64,000 bases of DNA, from the NCBI GenBank assembly GCA_963850995.1, contig CAWKNQ010000004.1:372001-436000 (forward strand), given 5' to 3'. Within the stretch, counting starts at the first letter, position 1. Every line of letters begins with the position of its first letter. Both the position numbers and the translations under genes were made by a program. The notes beneath the pieces are model-generated. The model was not told where the DNA came from. It did not search any database and worked only from the letters and a program-made list of their open reading frames with translations. The stretch is from Gaiellasilicea sp963850995 (lineage in GTDB: Bacteria > Actinomycetota > Thermoleophilia > Gaiellales > Gaiellaceae). This document shows positions 1 through 7,932 of this stretch, piece after piece.

Positions 1-1034
1 CGATCTGGATCGAGGTCGTCGAGGCGGCGGCCGAGCACGGGCTGGCCGCGCTCGCCGGCTCCTCACCCGACGTGGGCGTCGTCGGCTACACGCTCGGCGG
101 CGGCCTCTCCTGGCTCGCGCGCAAGCACGGCATCGGCGCGAACCAGGTGACCGCGATCGAGGTCGTGACCGCGTCCGGCGACCTTGTCCGCACCGACTGG
201 GCGAACGAGCCCGACCTCTTCTGGGCCCTCCGCGGCGGCGGCGGCGCCTTCGGGATCGTGACCGCGATCGAGTTCAACCTCTTCCCGATCGAGGAGGTCT
301 ACGCCGGCATCCTCTGGTATCCCGTCGAGCGGGCCGCCGAGGTCTTGAAGGCCTGGCGCGCCTGGACGGACGACCTGCCCGAGGAGATGAGCTCCGTCGG
401 GCGAATCCTCCAGTTCCCGCCGATCCCGCAGATCCCGGAGCCGGTGCGCGGACAGTCGTTCGTCGTCGTCCAGGCGATCTGGCTCGGCGAGGCGAGCGAG
501 GGCGCCCGCCTGCTCGAGCCGCTGCGCGCGCTCGGGCCCGTCATGGACACGGTCGACACGACGCCGATTGCCCACCTCTCCAGGCTGCACATGGATCCGG
601 AGGAGCCGGTTCCGGCCGCAGGTGACGGCGGCATGCTCTCCGAGGTCGACGACGAACTGATCGACCGGCTCGTCGAGCGCGTCGTCGGCGCACCGCTCCT
701 CTCGGTGGAGATCCGCCAGCTCGGCGGCGCGGTCGCACGCCGCTCGTCCCAGCACGGGGCGATCGACGCCTGGGAAGCGCCGTACATCATGTACTCCGTC
801 GGCATGGCTCCGACGCCCGCGCTTCGCGAGGCGGTGGAGGCGTGTGTCAGCGCATTGCGCGACGCGCTCACGCCGTGGGAGGCGGAGCACACGTACATGA
901 ACTTCGCCGAAACGCGGCGGAACGCGGCGTCGCTCTTCTCCAGCGCGAGCCACCACCGCCTGCGCCGGATCAAGGCGATCGTCGACCCGACCGACCTGAT
1001 CCGCTCCAACCACCCGATCGCGCCCGCCTTCTAA
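1..1034 (+). CDS. FAD-binding oxidoreductase (PCMH/berberine-bridge type), 5' end missing
   Basis: The reading frame is already open at the first base, so the N-terminus lies outside the window. The visible protein has the glycine-rich FAD-binding segment GVVGYTLGGGLSWLARKHG followed by the DLFWALRGGGGAFGIVTAIEF block typical of the second half of the PCMH FAD domain. After it comes a substrate domain ending in the C-terminal RIKAIVDPTDLIRSNHPI segment, where BBE-type enzymes end with a conserved Asp-Pro and Asn. Family members are flavin oxidases or dehydrogenases of sugars, alcohols or alkaloid-like compounds. The substrate cannot be read from the sequence. The gene ends at a strong hairpin, and the next gene appears to have its own promoter, so it is probably transcribed separately. 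The family call is secure and the reaction is unknown. Confidence 0.88.
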   Translation, partial: IWIEVVEAAAEHGLAALAGSSPDVGVVGYTLGGGLSWLARKHGIGANQVTAIEVVTASGDLVRTDWANEPDLFWALRGGGGAFGIVTAIEFNLFPIEEVYAGILWYPVERAAEVLKAWRAWTDDLPEEMSSVGRILQFPPIPQIPEPVRGQSFVVVQAIWLGEASEGARLLEPLRALGPVMDTVDTTPIAHLSRLHMDPEEPVPAAGDGGMLSEVDDELIDRLVERVVGAPLLSVEIRQLGGAVARRSSQHGAIDAWEAPYIMYSVGMAPTPALREAVEACVSALRDALTPWEAEHTYMNFAETRRNAASLFSSASHHRLRRIKAIVDPTDLIRSNHPIAPAF

Positions 1035-1044
1035 CTGCAGCTTG

Positions 1045-1078
1045 CCGCGGCGCCCCTCACTCCCCTGGGGCGCCGCGG
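1045..1078 (+). terminator. Terminator-like hairpin after the FAD oxidoreductase
   Basis: A perfect 12-base stem, CCGCGGCGCCCC pairing with GGGGCGCCGCGG around a 10-base loop, lies 10 bases after the stop codon. No T-run follows, as is common in high-GC actinobacteria. The putative -10 box of the next gene starts immediately after the stem, so the hairpin separates two transcription units. Confidence 0.6.
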
Positions 1079-1084
1079 TAGGTT
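1079..1084 (+). promoter_or_regulatory. Candidate leaderless -10 box (TAGGTT) for the YceH-like gene
   Basis: TAGGTT matches the actinobacterial TANNNT -10 form and ends 7 bases before the ATG, so transcription would start at or next to the start codon. The same spacing recurs at several genes in the window. No convincing -35 is visible because the upstream hairpin occupies that space. Confidence 0.4.
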
Positions 1085-1091
1085 TGAGGCC

Positions 1092-1715
1092 ATGGACCTG
1101 GACGCTGTCGAGATCCGGGTACTCGGCTGCCTGATCGAGAAGCAGCGGACGACGCCTGACACCTATCCGCTCTCGCTGAACGGGCTCCGCCTCGCCTGCA
1201 ACCAGGCCACGAACCGCGACCCGGTGGTCGACTACGACGACGCGACGATCCGGGCCGCGATCGACCGGCTCTCCCGCCGCGGCTGGGTGCGGCTTGCGAG
1301 CGGCCCAGGGAGCCGCGTCGCCAAGTACCGCCACCTCCTCGACGAGGCGCTCGGGCGGGTGCCGTCGCAGATCGCGCTGCTCGCCGTGTTGATGCTGCGC
1401 GGGCCGCAGACGCCCGGCGAGCTGAAGATGCGGGTCGAGCGCCTGTACCCGTACGGCTCGATCGAGGACGTGCAGCAAACGCTCGACGCGCTGGCCGAGC
1501 ACGAGCTGGTGGAACGGCTGCCGCGCCGCCCCGGGCAGAGCCAGGATCGCTGGCGGCAGCTCCTCGGCGGCGAGGACGGCGGCGGCGACGGCGGCGAGCC
1601 CGTGCGTTCGACAAACGGCGAAAGTGTTGTTCCAACACAATCTCCGCTCGAAGAGCGCGTCGCCCGCCTCGAAGAGCAGGTCGCCGAGCTGCAGCGCGCC
1701 CTCGCCGAGCAGTGA
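1092..1715 (+). CDS. yceH: YceH-like protein (DUF480 / UPF0502 family)
   Basis: The protein has 207 residues and begins MDLDAVEIRVLGCLIEKQ, continuing with TPDTYPLSLNGL and ACNQATNRDPV, which is the diagnostic start of the DUF480 (YceH) family. Known structures of the family show two winged-helix domains. The second is visible here around residues 90-150 (LRGPQTPGELKMR, then DVQQTLDALAEHELV). After about residue 160 comes a low-complexity Gly/Asp stretch, then a short coiled coil (LEERVARLEEQVAELQRALAE) at the C-terminus. A regulatory or DNA-binding role is plausible, but the function is not established. The stop overlaps the start of the next gene (GTGA), which suggests translational coupling. 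Confidence 0.9.
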   Translation: MDLDAVEIRVLGCLIEKQRTTPDTYPLSLNGLRLACNQATNRDPVVDYDDATIRAAIDRLSRRGWVRLASGPGSRVAKYRHLLDEALGRVPSQIALLAVLMLRGPQTPGELKMRVERLYPYGSIEDVQQTLDALAEHELVERLPRRPGQSQDRWRQLLGGEDGGGDGGEPVRSTNGESVVPTQSPLEERVARLEEQVAELQRALAEQ

Positions 1716-2032
1716 TCGTCGCCGATCCCTGGTACGACTACATCGCCATCCCGGTCGCGCCGCTCGTGCTGCTCCTTCAGGTGGGCACGCTCTTCCTGCG
1801 GGAGCGGTGGATGCGGTGGGCCGGCGGGATCGCCTGCTCGGCGACGATCGTCGCGATGTTCGGGTACGTCGCCTCGGTCGAGCTGGCGCCTGACGAAGGC
1901 GCGAACATCGGCGCCGGAATCATGCTCCTCTGGAGCGCGATCTCGGTGCTGCTCCTGGGCGCGCTCGCGCTCGGGGAGCTTGCGCGCTTCGCCGTTCGGC
2001 GGATACGACGGCGGCCGGCCGACGCCGGTTGA
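1712..2032 (+). CDS. Small membrane protein, unknown function
   Basis: This 106-residue protein starts with GTG inside the stop codon of the YceH-like gene (GTGA overlap). It has three hydrophobic segments, roughly residues 9-27 (IAIPVAPLVLLLQVGTLFL), 37-55 (IACSATIVAMFGYVASVEL) and 65-90 (AGIMLLWSAISVLLLGALAL). A basic tail RRIRRRPADAG follows and is probably cytoplasmic. No enzyme motif is visible and I do not recognise a named family. The coupling hints that it is made together with the YceH-like protein. Confidence 0.7.
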   Translation: MIVADPWYDYIAIPVAPLVLLLQVGTLFLRERWMRWAGGIACSATIVAMFGYVASVELAPDEGANIGAGIMLLWSAISVLLLGALALGELARFAVRRIRRRPADAG

Positions 2033-2083
2033 CGCCGGCCGCAGCGGGTGTTCAAATCGCCGAGGGATGGCTCGGGGGAACTC

Positions 2084-3829
2084 GTGAAGCTGCTCGCCTC
2101 GATGTCGGAGGCGCTCGACCGCCGGTTCGGCTGGGACCGGTTGCCGCGACCCCTCGGCATCATCACCCTCGTCGGGCTGCGTACGCGCCTGCGCGAGCGC
2201 AACCTGTACGACACGGGTGCAGGCCCGTCGCTGCGGGCGTCTCCCGACGGCGCGACCGGCACACGGAACCCGGACGGGAGCCACAACGACCTGACCGCTC
2301 CGGAGATGGGGATGATCGGCGCGCGCTTCGGCCGGAACGTGCCGCTCGAGCACACCTACCCCGAGCCGAGGGCAAAGCTGCTCGAGCCGAACCCGCGGGT
2401 GGTCAGCCGGGAGCTGCTCACGCGCGAGGAGTTCGTCCCGGCCACGATCGTCAATGTGCTCGCAGCCGCCTGGCTCCAGTTCGAGGTGCACGACTGGTTC
2501 AGCCACGGCCAGGACGAGCCGGAGAGCCCCTGGGAGCTCGAGCTGACCGACGACGACCCGTGGGAGGAACGGCCGATGCGGATCCGGCGCACGCGCCGCG
2601 ACCCGGACTCGGCCGGCGAGGGAGCGGCCCCGACCTACGTCACCGCCGACTCGCACTGGTGGGACGGCTCCCAGATCTACGGCAGCGAGCCCGCGTTCTC
2701 GGCGGCGCTGCGCACCGGCACGGGCGGCAAGCTCCGCCTCGACCCCGACAGGCAGCTGCCGCGCGACCTCGACGCGAAGATCGACCTGAGCGGTGTCGCG
2801 GGCAACTTCTGGCTCGGCCTCGCGCTCCTGCACACCCTCTTCATGCTCGAGCACAACGCGATCTGCGACCGCCTCGCCGCGGAAAACCCGGGCTGGGAGG
2901 ACGACCGGCTCTTCGACACGGCGCGGCTCGTCAACGCGGCGCTGATGGCGAAGATCCATACCGTCGAGTGGACGCCGGCGATCATCGCGCACAAGACGAC
3001 GACGTTCGGGATGCGCGCGAACTGGTACGGCATCCTCGGCAAGCGGCTCGGCAAGCGGAGCAAGAACGACGTGCTGGGCGGAATTCCGGGCTCGTCGACC
3101 GACCACCACGGCATCCCCTACTCGCTGACCGAGGAGTTCGTCGCCGTCTATCGGATGCACCCGCTGATTCCGGACGACTTCACGTTCCGCTCGGTCGAGA
3201 CGGACGAGGTACTGGCCGAGCGGTCGTTCCGCGACCTCGGGGCCCTCCAGGTGCGCGAGCGGCTGACCGAGCTCGGCTTCGAGAGTGCGTTCTACTCGCT
3301 GGGCGTCGCCCATCCGGGCGCGATCACGCTTCACAACTACCCGCGCTTCCTGCAGGAGTTCGAGCGGCCGGACGGGACGGTGATCGACCTCGCCGCAACC
3401 GACGTGCTCCGCATCCGCGAGCGAGGAGTGCCCCGCTACAACCAGTTCCGCCGCCTCTTCCACCTGAAGCCGGCCGAGACGTTCGAGGAGCTGACCGACA
3501 ACCCCGTCTGGGCGGACGAGCTCCGGCGCGTGTACGGCGACGTCGAGCGGGTCGACCTGATGGTCGGCCTCTACGCGGAGCCGCTGCCCGAGGGCTTCGG
3601 CTTCAGCGACACCGCCTTTCGGGTCTTCATCCTGATGGCGTCGCGGCGGCTGAAGAGCGATCGCTTCTTCACCCGCGACTACAACGCCGAGACCTACACG
3701 CAGGCCGGGCTCGACTGGATCGACGAGACGAGCATGCGTGACGTCCTGCTCCGGCACTTCCCGGCGCTCGGGCCGGCGCTTCAGGGGGTCGAGAACGCGT
3801 TCCAGCCGTGGACGCGGGTCGCCGCGTGA
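2084..3829 (+). CDS. Haem peroxidase of the animal peroxidase/alpha-dioxygenase superfamily
   Basis: The protein begins MKLLASMSEALDRRFGWDRL and then has RERNLYDTG, as in plant and bacterial alpha-dioxygenases and other cyclooxygenase-like haem proteins. The distal haem segment is WLQFEVHDWFSHG, with the His-Asp pair. The calcium and fold region is DSHWWDGSQIYGSEP. The proximal haem region is SLTEEFVAVYRMHPLIPDDF, where the His of RMHPLIP is the expected haem ligand, and HNAICDRLAAENPGW is the usual helix before it. Relatives oxygenate fatty acids or act as peroxidases; the substrate here is not known. I chose GTG at 2084 because GGGGGAA lies 6 bases upstream; an earlier in-frame GTG at 2048 would add 12 residues. 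No signal peptide is seen. Confidence 0.87.
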   Translation: MKLLASMSEALDRRFGWDRLPRPLGIITLVGLRTRLRERNLYDTGAGPSLRASPDGATGTRNPDGSHNDLTAPEMGMIGARFGRNVPLEHTYPEPRAKLLEPNPRVVSRELLTREEFVPATIVNVLAAAWLQFEVHDWFSHGQDEPESPWELELTDDDPWEERPMRIRRTRRDPDSAGEGAAPTYVTADSHWWDGSQIYGSEPAFSAALRTGTGGKLRLDPDRQLPRDLDAKIDLSGVAGNFWLGLALLHTLFMLEHNAICDRLAAENPGWEDDRLFDTARLVNAALMAKIHTVEWTPAIIAHKTTTFGMRANWYGILGKRLGKRSKNDVLGGIPGSSTDHHGIPYSLTEEFVAVYRMHPLIPDDFTFRSVETDEVLAERSFRDLGALQVRERLTELGFESAFYSLGVAHPGAITLHNYPRFLQEFERPDGTVIDLAATDVLRIRERGVPRYNQFRRLFHLKPAETFEELTDNPVWADELRRVYGDVERVDLMVGLYAEPLPEGFGFSDTAFRVFILMASRRLKSDRFFTRDYNAETYTQAGLDWIDETSMRDVLLRHFPALGPALQGVENAFQPWTRVAA

Positions 3830-4524
3830 GGGAGCTCGGTCCGGGCATCTGGAGCCTCGGCGGCCGCAAGGGCGGCCACGTGCGTGCCTTCCTGCTCGAG
3901 TCGGGCGGGGAGCTGACGCTCGTGGACACCCTCTTCGAGGGCGACGGGAGCGGCGTGCTCGAGGCAATCCGGGCGATCGGACGCAGCCCACGTGATCTGA
4001 CGCGCATCGTCCTCACGCACGCACATCGCTCGCACCTCGGCGGCGTCGCGGCGCTGAAGCGGGAGACAGGCGCGACCGTGCTGGGACACGAGTGGGAAGC
4101 GGACATCGTTGCGGGCGAGCGCCCCGCGCAGTCCGTCGGGCTCAAGCCGACGCGGCCGCTTCGGACGTATCCCTTCCAGGTCGGGATCTTCCTCGGGAGA
4201 CCCAAGCACGCTCCCTGCCCGGTTGACGAGGCGGTCGGGGAGGCCGACGAGGTCGGGCCGCTCCGCGTGCTCCACGTGCCCGGCCACTCGCCGGGCCATC
4301 TCGCCTTCTACTGGCCGGAGCGCGGCCTGCTGATCGCCGGCGACGCCATCGCCACGTGGCCGCGCTTCGAGGGCGGCTGGGCTGCCTTCACGATCAACCC
4401 GGTCCAGCACGCGGAGTCGCTGCGGCGACTAGCCGCGCTCGAGGCGGCGATCGTCGGCGTCGGCCACGGGGAGGCGATCACCGACAACGCAGTGGAGCAG
4501 CTCCACGGGCTCGTCGAGCCGTAG
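3826..4524 (+). CDS. MBL-fold metal-dependent hydrolase with altered metal motif
   Basis: The metallo-beta-lactamase fold is shown by the N-terminal strand pattern ending LTLVDTLFEGDG, then TRIVLTHAHRSHLGGVAAL, HVPGHSPGHLAFY and LLIAGDAI, with a C-terminal GHGEAI. The usual HxHxDH motif reads HAHRSH, so the Asp that binds the second metal is a Ser. The later His (PGHSPGH) and Asp (GDAI) are kept. The enzyme may bind one metal or use a changed mechanism. The start chosen is GTG overlapping the peroxidase stop (GTGA); an in-frame ATG lies 18 bases upstream. The coupling suggests a shared task, perhaps handling a peroxidised lipid product, but that is inference only. Confidence 0.85.
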   Translation: MRELGPGIWSLGGRKGGHVRAFLLESGGELTLVDTLFEGDGSGVLEAIRAIGRSPRDLTRIVLTHAHRSHLGGVAALKRETGATVLGHEWEADIVAGERPAQSVGLKPTRPLRTYPFQVGIFLGRPKHAPCPVDEAVGEADEVGPLRVLHVPGHSPGHLAFYWPERGLLIAGDAIATWPRFEGGWAAFTINPVQHAESLRRLAALEAAIVGVGHGEAITDNAVEQLHGLVEP

Positions 4525-4545
4525 AACTCGCGCTTCGGAGCGGCG

Positions 4546-4551
4546 TACGAT
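4546..4551 (+). promoter_or_regulatory. Candidate leaderless -10 box (TACGAT) for the histidine kinase
   Basis: TACGAT ends 7 bases before the GTG start. No Shine-Dalgarno-like purine run lies between it and the start codon, which fits a leaderless transcript. Confidence 0.4.
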
Positions 4552-4558
4552 TGCCGCT

Positions 4559-5613
4559 GTGGCTCCTGCAGAGGACAACGTCGGCGCCGTCGACCTGCTC
4601 GCGCGCGTGGTGGAGCTCGAGCGCGTCCGCGAGCTGATGAACGCGATCGCCAACTACGCTCCGAGCCCGCTCTGCCTCGTCGACGTCGAGGGACGTGTCC
4701 GCCCCGGCGCGAGCAACATCGCGTTCGAGCGCTTGCTCGGGTACGAGCCCGGCGCAACCGGCGGCGACCTCTTCTGGGAGAAGTACGTCCCTTCGGACGA
4801 CGCTGCGGAAGTTCGGTCGACGATCGAGGACACGATCGCGAACGGAACCGTGACCGAGCAGGACGGTCGCTGGCTGACGCGCGGCGGACAGACGGTCGAC
4901 GTCGCGTGGTCCTGCACGCCCCTGCCCAACATCGCCGAGGGTCAGCTCTATCTGATCTGCGGCACCGATATCAGGGAGCGCAAGCGGCAGGAGGAAGAGG
5001 TGCGGACCTCGCGCGCACGGATCGTCACCGCGGCCGACGAAGCCCGTCGCCGGCTCGAGCGCGACCTCCACGACGGCGCCCAGCAGCGGCTCGTGGTCCT
5101 GCTGCTCTCGCTGCGGGCACTGCGGATCGAGGCCGCGCACGACTCCGCGCTCCAGCAGCGCCTGGATGACGCGATCGACGAGTTGTCGGGCGCGCTCTAC
5201 GACCTGCGCGAGCTGGCACGGGGCATCCATCCTGTGGCGCTGACCGAGCGCGGCCTCCCGGCCGCGCTCCACGTGGTCAGTGACCGGACGCCCGTGCCGG
5301 TCGAGTTGTCCGTCCCGACCGACCGCTATCCGGAGACGGTCGAGGCGACCGCGTACTACGTCGTCGTCGAGGCGCTCACGAACGTGGCCAAGTACGCACA
5401 CGCGTCGGCTGCATCGGTCCGGATCACGTGCTCCGACGATCGCCTGGTGGTCGAGGTAGAGGACGACGGCGTCGGCGGCGCCGACGCGACAGAGGGCAGC
5501 GGCTTGCACGGCTTGGCCGACCGCCTCGCGGCGCTCGACGGCAGCTTCACGGTGGAGAGCAGCCCGGAGCAGGGACGCGCATCACGGCGGAGATCCCGCT
5601 CGACGTGGCCTGA
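4559..5613 (+). CDS. PAS-containing sensor histidine kinase (HisKA_3 / NarL-type partner), 3' frameshift
   Basis: Residues 20-145 form a PAS domain (LCLVDVEGRVRPGASNIAFE to the PAC-like end YLICGTDIRERKRQ). A HisKA_3 dimerisation helix follows with the phosphoacceptor in RRRLERDLHDGAQQRLVVLL, then a HATPase_c domain with the N box EALTNVAKYAHASAA and G boxes DDGVGGAD and GSGLHGLADRLAAL. Such kinases normally pair with NarL/LuxR-type response regulators, but none is adjacent. There is no transmembrane segment, so it is a cytosolic sensor. Near base 5573 one base seems lost: the expected C-terminus GTRITAEIPLDVA continues in the next frame and ends with TGA at 5613. Without this correction the frame runs on into the antisense of sufD. 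Confidence 0.85.
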
Positions 5614-5635
5614 GCTACGCCTGGCGGGTCAACCG

Positions 5636-6811
5636 CTACGCCTGCGGGATGCGGGCCTCGAGCGCCGCGCCGAGCGCCTCGCGCACCGGCTCGAGCTCGA
5701 TCCGGTCGAGCACGTCCTGGAAGAAGCCGCGCACGATCAGCCGCTCGGCCTCGGCGCGGGAAAGCCCGCGCGCCATCAGGTAGAAAAGCTGCTCGCGGTC
5801 GACCTGGCCGAGCGTCGCGCCGTGCGTGCAGCGGACGTCGTTCGCGAGGATCTCGAGCCCCGGGATCGAGTCGGCGTGCGCTTGCTTCGAGAGGAGCAGG
5901 TTCCGGTTCTCCTGGTAGGCGTTCGTCTTCTGCGCGTCTTCCTCGACGCGGATCATCCCGCGCCACACGGCGGACGACTGCTCGTTGAGGACGCCCTTGA
6001 AGGCGAAGTCGGAGGTCGTGTTCGGCGCGATGTGCTCCTGGAAGGTGTCGTAGTCGAGATGCTGGACACCGTCGGCGAAGTACGCGCCGGTGACACGCGA
6101 CGTTGCCCCCTGGCCGGCGAGGTCGTTCTGGATCCGGATCTTGCCCTTCTTCGAGCCGAAGCCGCCCGCGACCCAGTCGAGCTCGGCATCGCGGTCGATC
6201 CGCGCGTGGTGGCTGCCGAAGTGCCACGTCTCGCGGCTGACGTTCTGCACCGAGACGTACTCGACCTTGGCGCCGTCCTCGACGAAGATCTCGACGGCGG
6301 CGTTGAGGTAGCCGGAGAGCTCCGGCGACGTCGAGGCGTACTCCTCGATCACGGAGACGCGGCTGCCGGGCTCGGCCACGATCAACAGGCGCCAGAAGAG
6401 CGAGCCGCCCTCGACCGAGTTCGTGATCCGCACGAGCAGCGGCTGCTCCAGCACGACGCCCTTCGGGACGTGGACGAGCAGGCCGTGCTCCCACTCGGCG
6501 GCGTTGTGCGCGGCGAACTTCTCGTCCGAGCCGACCAGCTCACCGAGGCGCGGGTGCTCGTCGAGCGGCTCGAAGCGGATCCCTTCCGGGACGCGGTCGA
6601 GCTCGAGCCCGGCCTCGGAGACGCGTACGAGCCCGGCCGCCTCGAGCTCGAGCATCGCCGGCGCGGCGACGACCTCGGTGGCGCCGTCGGCGGAGAACGC
6701 CTCGGGGTCGAAGTCCTTCAGGTCGGTGAACCGCCACGACTCGTCCTTCGTCGTCGGGAGGGGCAGCGCGCGATACCGCTCGAGCTGGTCGGGCCTAGCC
6801 ACGGGGCGCAT
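5636..6811 (-). CDS. sufD: Fe-S cluster assembly protein SufD
   Basis: This beta-helix scaffold subunit pairs with SufB and SufC to build Fe-S clusters. It begins near MRPVARPDQLERYRALPLP and carries the family block LPTTKDESWRFTDLKDF, then the long beta-helix with FGSKKGKIRIQNDLAGQGA. The C-terminal SufBD core has LLLSKQAHADSIPGLEIL, with the His used in SufB-SufD contacts, and VRCTHGATLGQVDREQLFYL. The length of about 391 residues is normal. It is the last gene of a minus-strand operon and overlaps the preceding VOC gene. The ATG at 6811 was chosen; a GTG at 6802 is an alternative that shortens the overlap from 17 to 8 bases. Confidence 0.95.
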   Translation of the reverse strand: MRPVARPDQLERYRALPLPTTKDESWRFTDLKDFDPEAFSADGATEVVAAPAMLELEAAGLVRVSEAGLELDRVPEGIRFEPLDEHPRLGELVGSDEKFAAHNAAEWEHGLLVHVPKGVVLEQPLLVRITNSVEGGSLFWRLLIVAEPGSRVSVIEEYASTSPELSGYLNAAVEIFVEDGAKVEYVSVQNVSRETWHFGSHHARIDRDAELDWVAGGFGSKKGKIRIQNDLAGQGATSRVTGAYFADGVQHLDYDTFQEHIAPNTTSDFAFKGVLNEQSSAVWRGMIRVEEDAQKTNAYQENRNLLLSKQAHADSIPGLEILANDVRCTHGATLGQVDREQLFYLMARGLSRAEAERLIVRGFFQDVLDRIELEPVREALGAALEARIPQA

Positions 6812-7160
6812 ACCGCCTGTGCAGGAGCAGCGAGTTGCCGTCCGGATCCTTGAAGAAGGCCATGTGGCAGACGCCGGTGTCCATCGTCTCCCCGTCGAAG
6901 GCGACGCCCTGCGCCTCGAGCTCGGCCCTCGCAGCCGCGACGTCCGGGACGCGCAGCGCGAGCCCCGCGGGCGAGGGCGAGAACGGCTCGCCGATGCTCG
7001 ACGGGTCGAAGATGTCGAGCGTGACCTGGCCGCAGCTGAACTCCATGTCGTGCTCTCCCTCGGTCTCGATCTCGAGACCGAGCGTGTCGGCATAGAACGC
7101 CCGCGCGCGCTTGATGTCCTGCGTCAGGAACGACACGAAGTCGACGTGCTCGACCTGCAT
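6795..7160 (-). CDS. VOC (glyoxalase-fold) protein, third of three in the suf operon
   Basis: This 121-residue single-domain vicinal-oxygen-chelate protein starts MQVEHVDFVSFLTQDIKRA and contains the two beta-alpha-beta-beta-beta units of the fold. The second unit carries GVCHMAFFKDPDGNSLLLH. Conserved in all three tandem copies are an Asp on the first strand, the Cys-His of VCHMAFF or a close variant, and a His on the last strand (LLLHRRYAP here). They could form a metal site, but this is inference from the alignment of the three copies. The substrate is unknown; relatives act as glyoxalases, dioxygenases, thiol transferases or resistance proteins. It lies 2 bases after its neighbour and overlaps sufD. 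Confidence 0.88.
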   Translation of the reverse strand: MQVEHVDFVSFLTQDIKRARAFYADTLGLEIETEGEHDMEFSCGQVTLDIFDPSSIGEPFSPSPAGLALRVPDVAAARAELEAQGVAFDGETMDTGVCHMAFFKDPDGNSLLLHRRYAPRG

Positions 7161-7162
7161 GG

Positions 7163-7552
7163 CTACGGGGTCGAGCCGTCGGCGTACGGCGCGTGCCGGT
7201 GATGCAGGATCAGCGAGTTGCCGTCCGGGTCCTTGAAGAACGCCATGTGGCAGACGCCCGAGTCGTACGCCTCGGGGAAGAGGAAGGTGACGCCGGCCTC
7301 CTCGAGCTTGGCCATCGCCGCCTGGACATCGGGCACGCGCAGCGCGATCGCCGTGTTGCTCGGGCTGAACGGGACGCCGGTCTGCTCGGGCGTGTTCAGG
7401 AGGATCGTGACGTTGCCGGTCTCGAACTCGGGCCACTCCTCGTGCGCGAGCGGGTTTCGCTTCAGCCCGAGCGTCTCGCCGTAGAACTCGACGGCGCGTT
7501 CGCGGTCGGTCACCGGCACGCCGATGAAGTCGGTGCGCTCGGCGCCGATCAC
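7163..7552 (-). CDS. VOC (glyoxalase-fold) protein, second of three in the suf operon
   Basis: The 129-residue protein starts with GTG inside the stop codon of the VOC gene before it (GTGA overlap). It begins with the strand AERTDFIGVPVTDRERAVEF and TLGLKRNP, then PFSPSNTAIALRVPDVQAA, and ends with DSGVCHMAFFKDPDGNSLIL and HHRHAPYADG. Between strands the sequence differs from the neighbouring copies at many positions, so this looks like an old duplication that has diverged, not an assembly repeat. The function is unknown; the position inside sufCBD suggests a link to sulfur or iron chemistry or redox protection. Confidence 0.88.
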   Translation of the reverse strand: MIGAERTDFIGVPVTDRERAVEFYGETLGLKRNPLAHEEWPEFETGNVTILLNTPEQTGVPFSPSNTAIALRVPDVQAAMAKLEEAGVTFLFPEAYDSGVCHMAFFKDPDGNSLILHHRHAPYADGSTP

Positions 7553-7932
7553 GGCTGCGTACCGTCGGAGTACGGCGCATAGCGCTTGTGCAGCGTCAGC
7601 TCGTTGCCGTCCGGATCGGCGAAGAAGGCCATGTGGCAAACGCCGCTGTCGAGCGTTTCGCCGGCGAATTCCACGCCCTTGGCCTCGAGTTCCGCGCGTG
7701 CGCTCGCCACATCGTCCACCTGGAGGAGCGCGATGCTGCTCTTGGCCGGATGGAACTCCATCCCGACCCGCGCCGGCTCCCAGATCGCGAAGCACGTCTG
7801 GTCGATCCAGAACTCGTTCACCGCGTGCTCGTCGGGCCGGAGGCCAAGCGTGTCGATGTAGAAGGTCCGGGAACGCGCCGAGTTCTGAGAAGGAATGCCG
7901 ATCGCGTCGACCTTGCTGATCGGGCTAGCCAA
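7549..7932 (-). CDS. VOC (glyoxalase-fold) protein, first of three in the suf operon
   Basis: This is a 127-residue VOC protein starting MASPISKVDAIGIPSQNSAR, with FYIDTLGLRPDEHAVNEFW on the first unit and DSGVCHMAFFADPDGNELTL followed by HKRYAPYSDG at the end. It keeps the Asp, Cys-His and C-terminal His shared by the other two copies. Its middle strand, FWIDQTCFAIWEPARVGMEF, is more aromatic than the equivalents, which suggests a different pocket. The start overlaps the sufB stop by 8 bases, so it is part of the same operon. Confidence 0.88.
   Translation of the reverse strand: MASPISKVDAIGIPSQNSARSRTFYIDTLGLRPDEHAVNEFWIDQTCFAIWEPARVGMEFHPAKSSIALLQVDDVASARAELEAKGVEFAGETLDSGVCHMAFFADPDGNELTLHKRYAPYSDGTQP

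Noticed and set aside
1232..3991. A 919-codon open frame on the minus strand
   Set aside because: It lies antisense to the YceH-like and peroxidase genes, is dominated by Arg/Pro/Ala and has no recognisable domain. It is a typical high-GC shadow frame.
5614..6853. Extension of the histidine kinase frame beyond 5613
   Set aside because: After the indel near 5573 the frame runs antisense through sufD. The true C-terminus ends at 5613 in the next frame.
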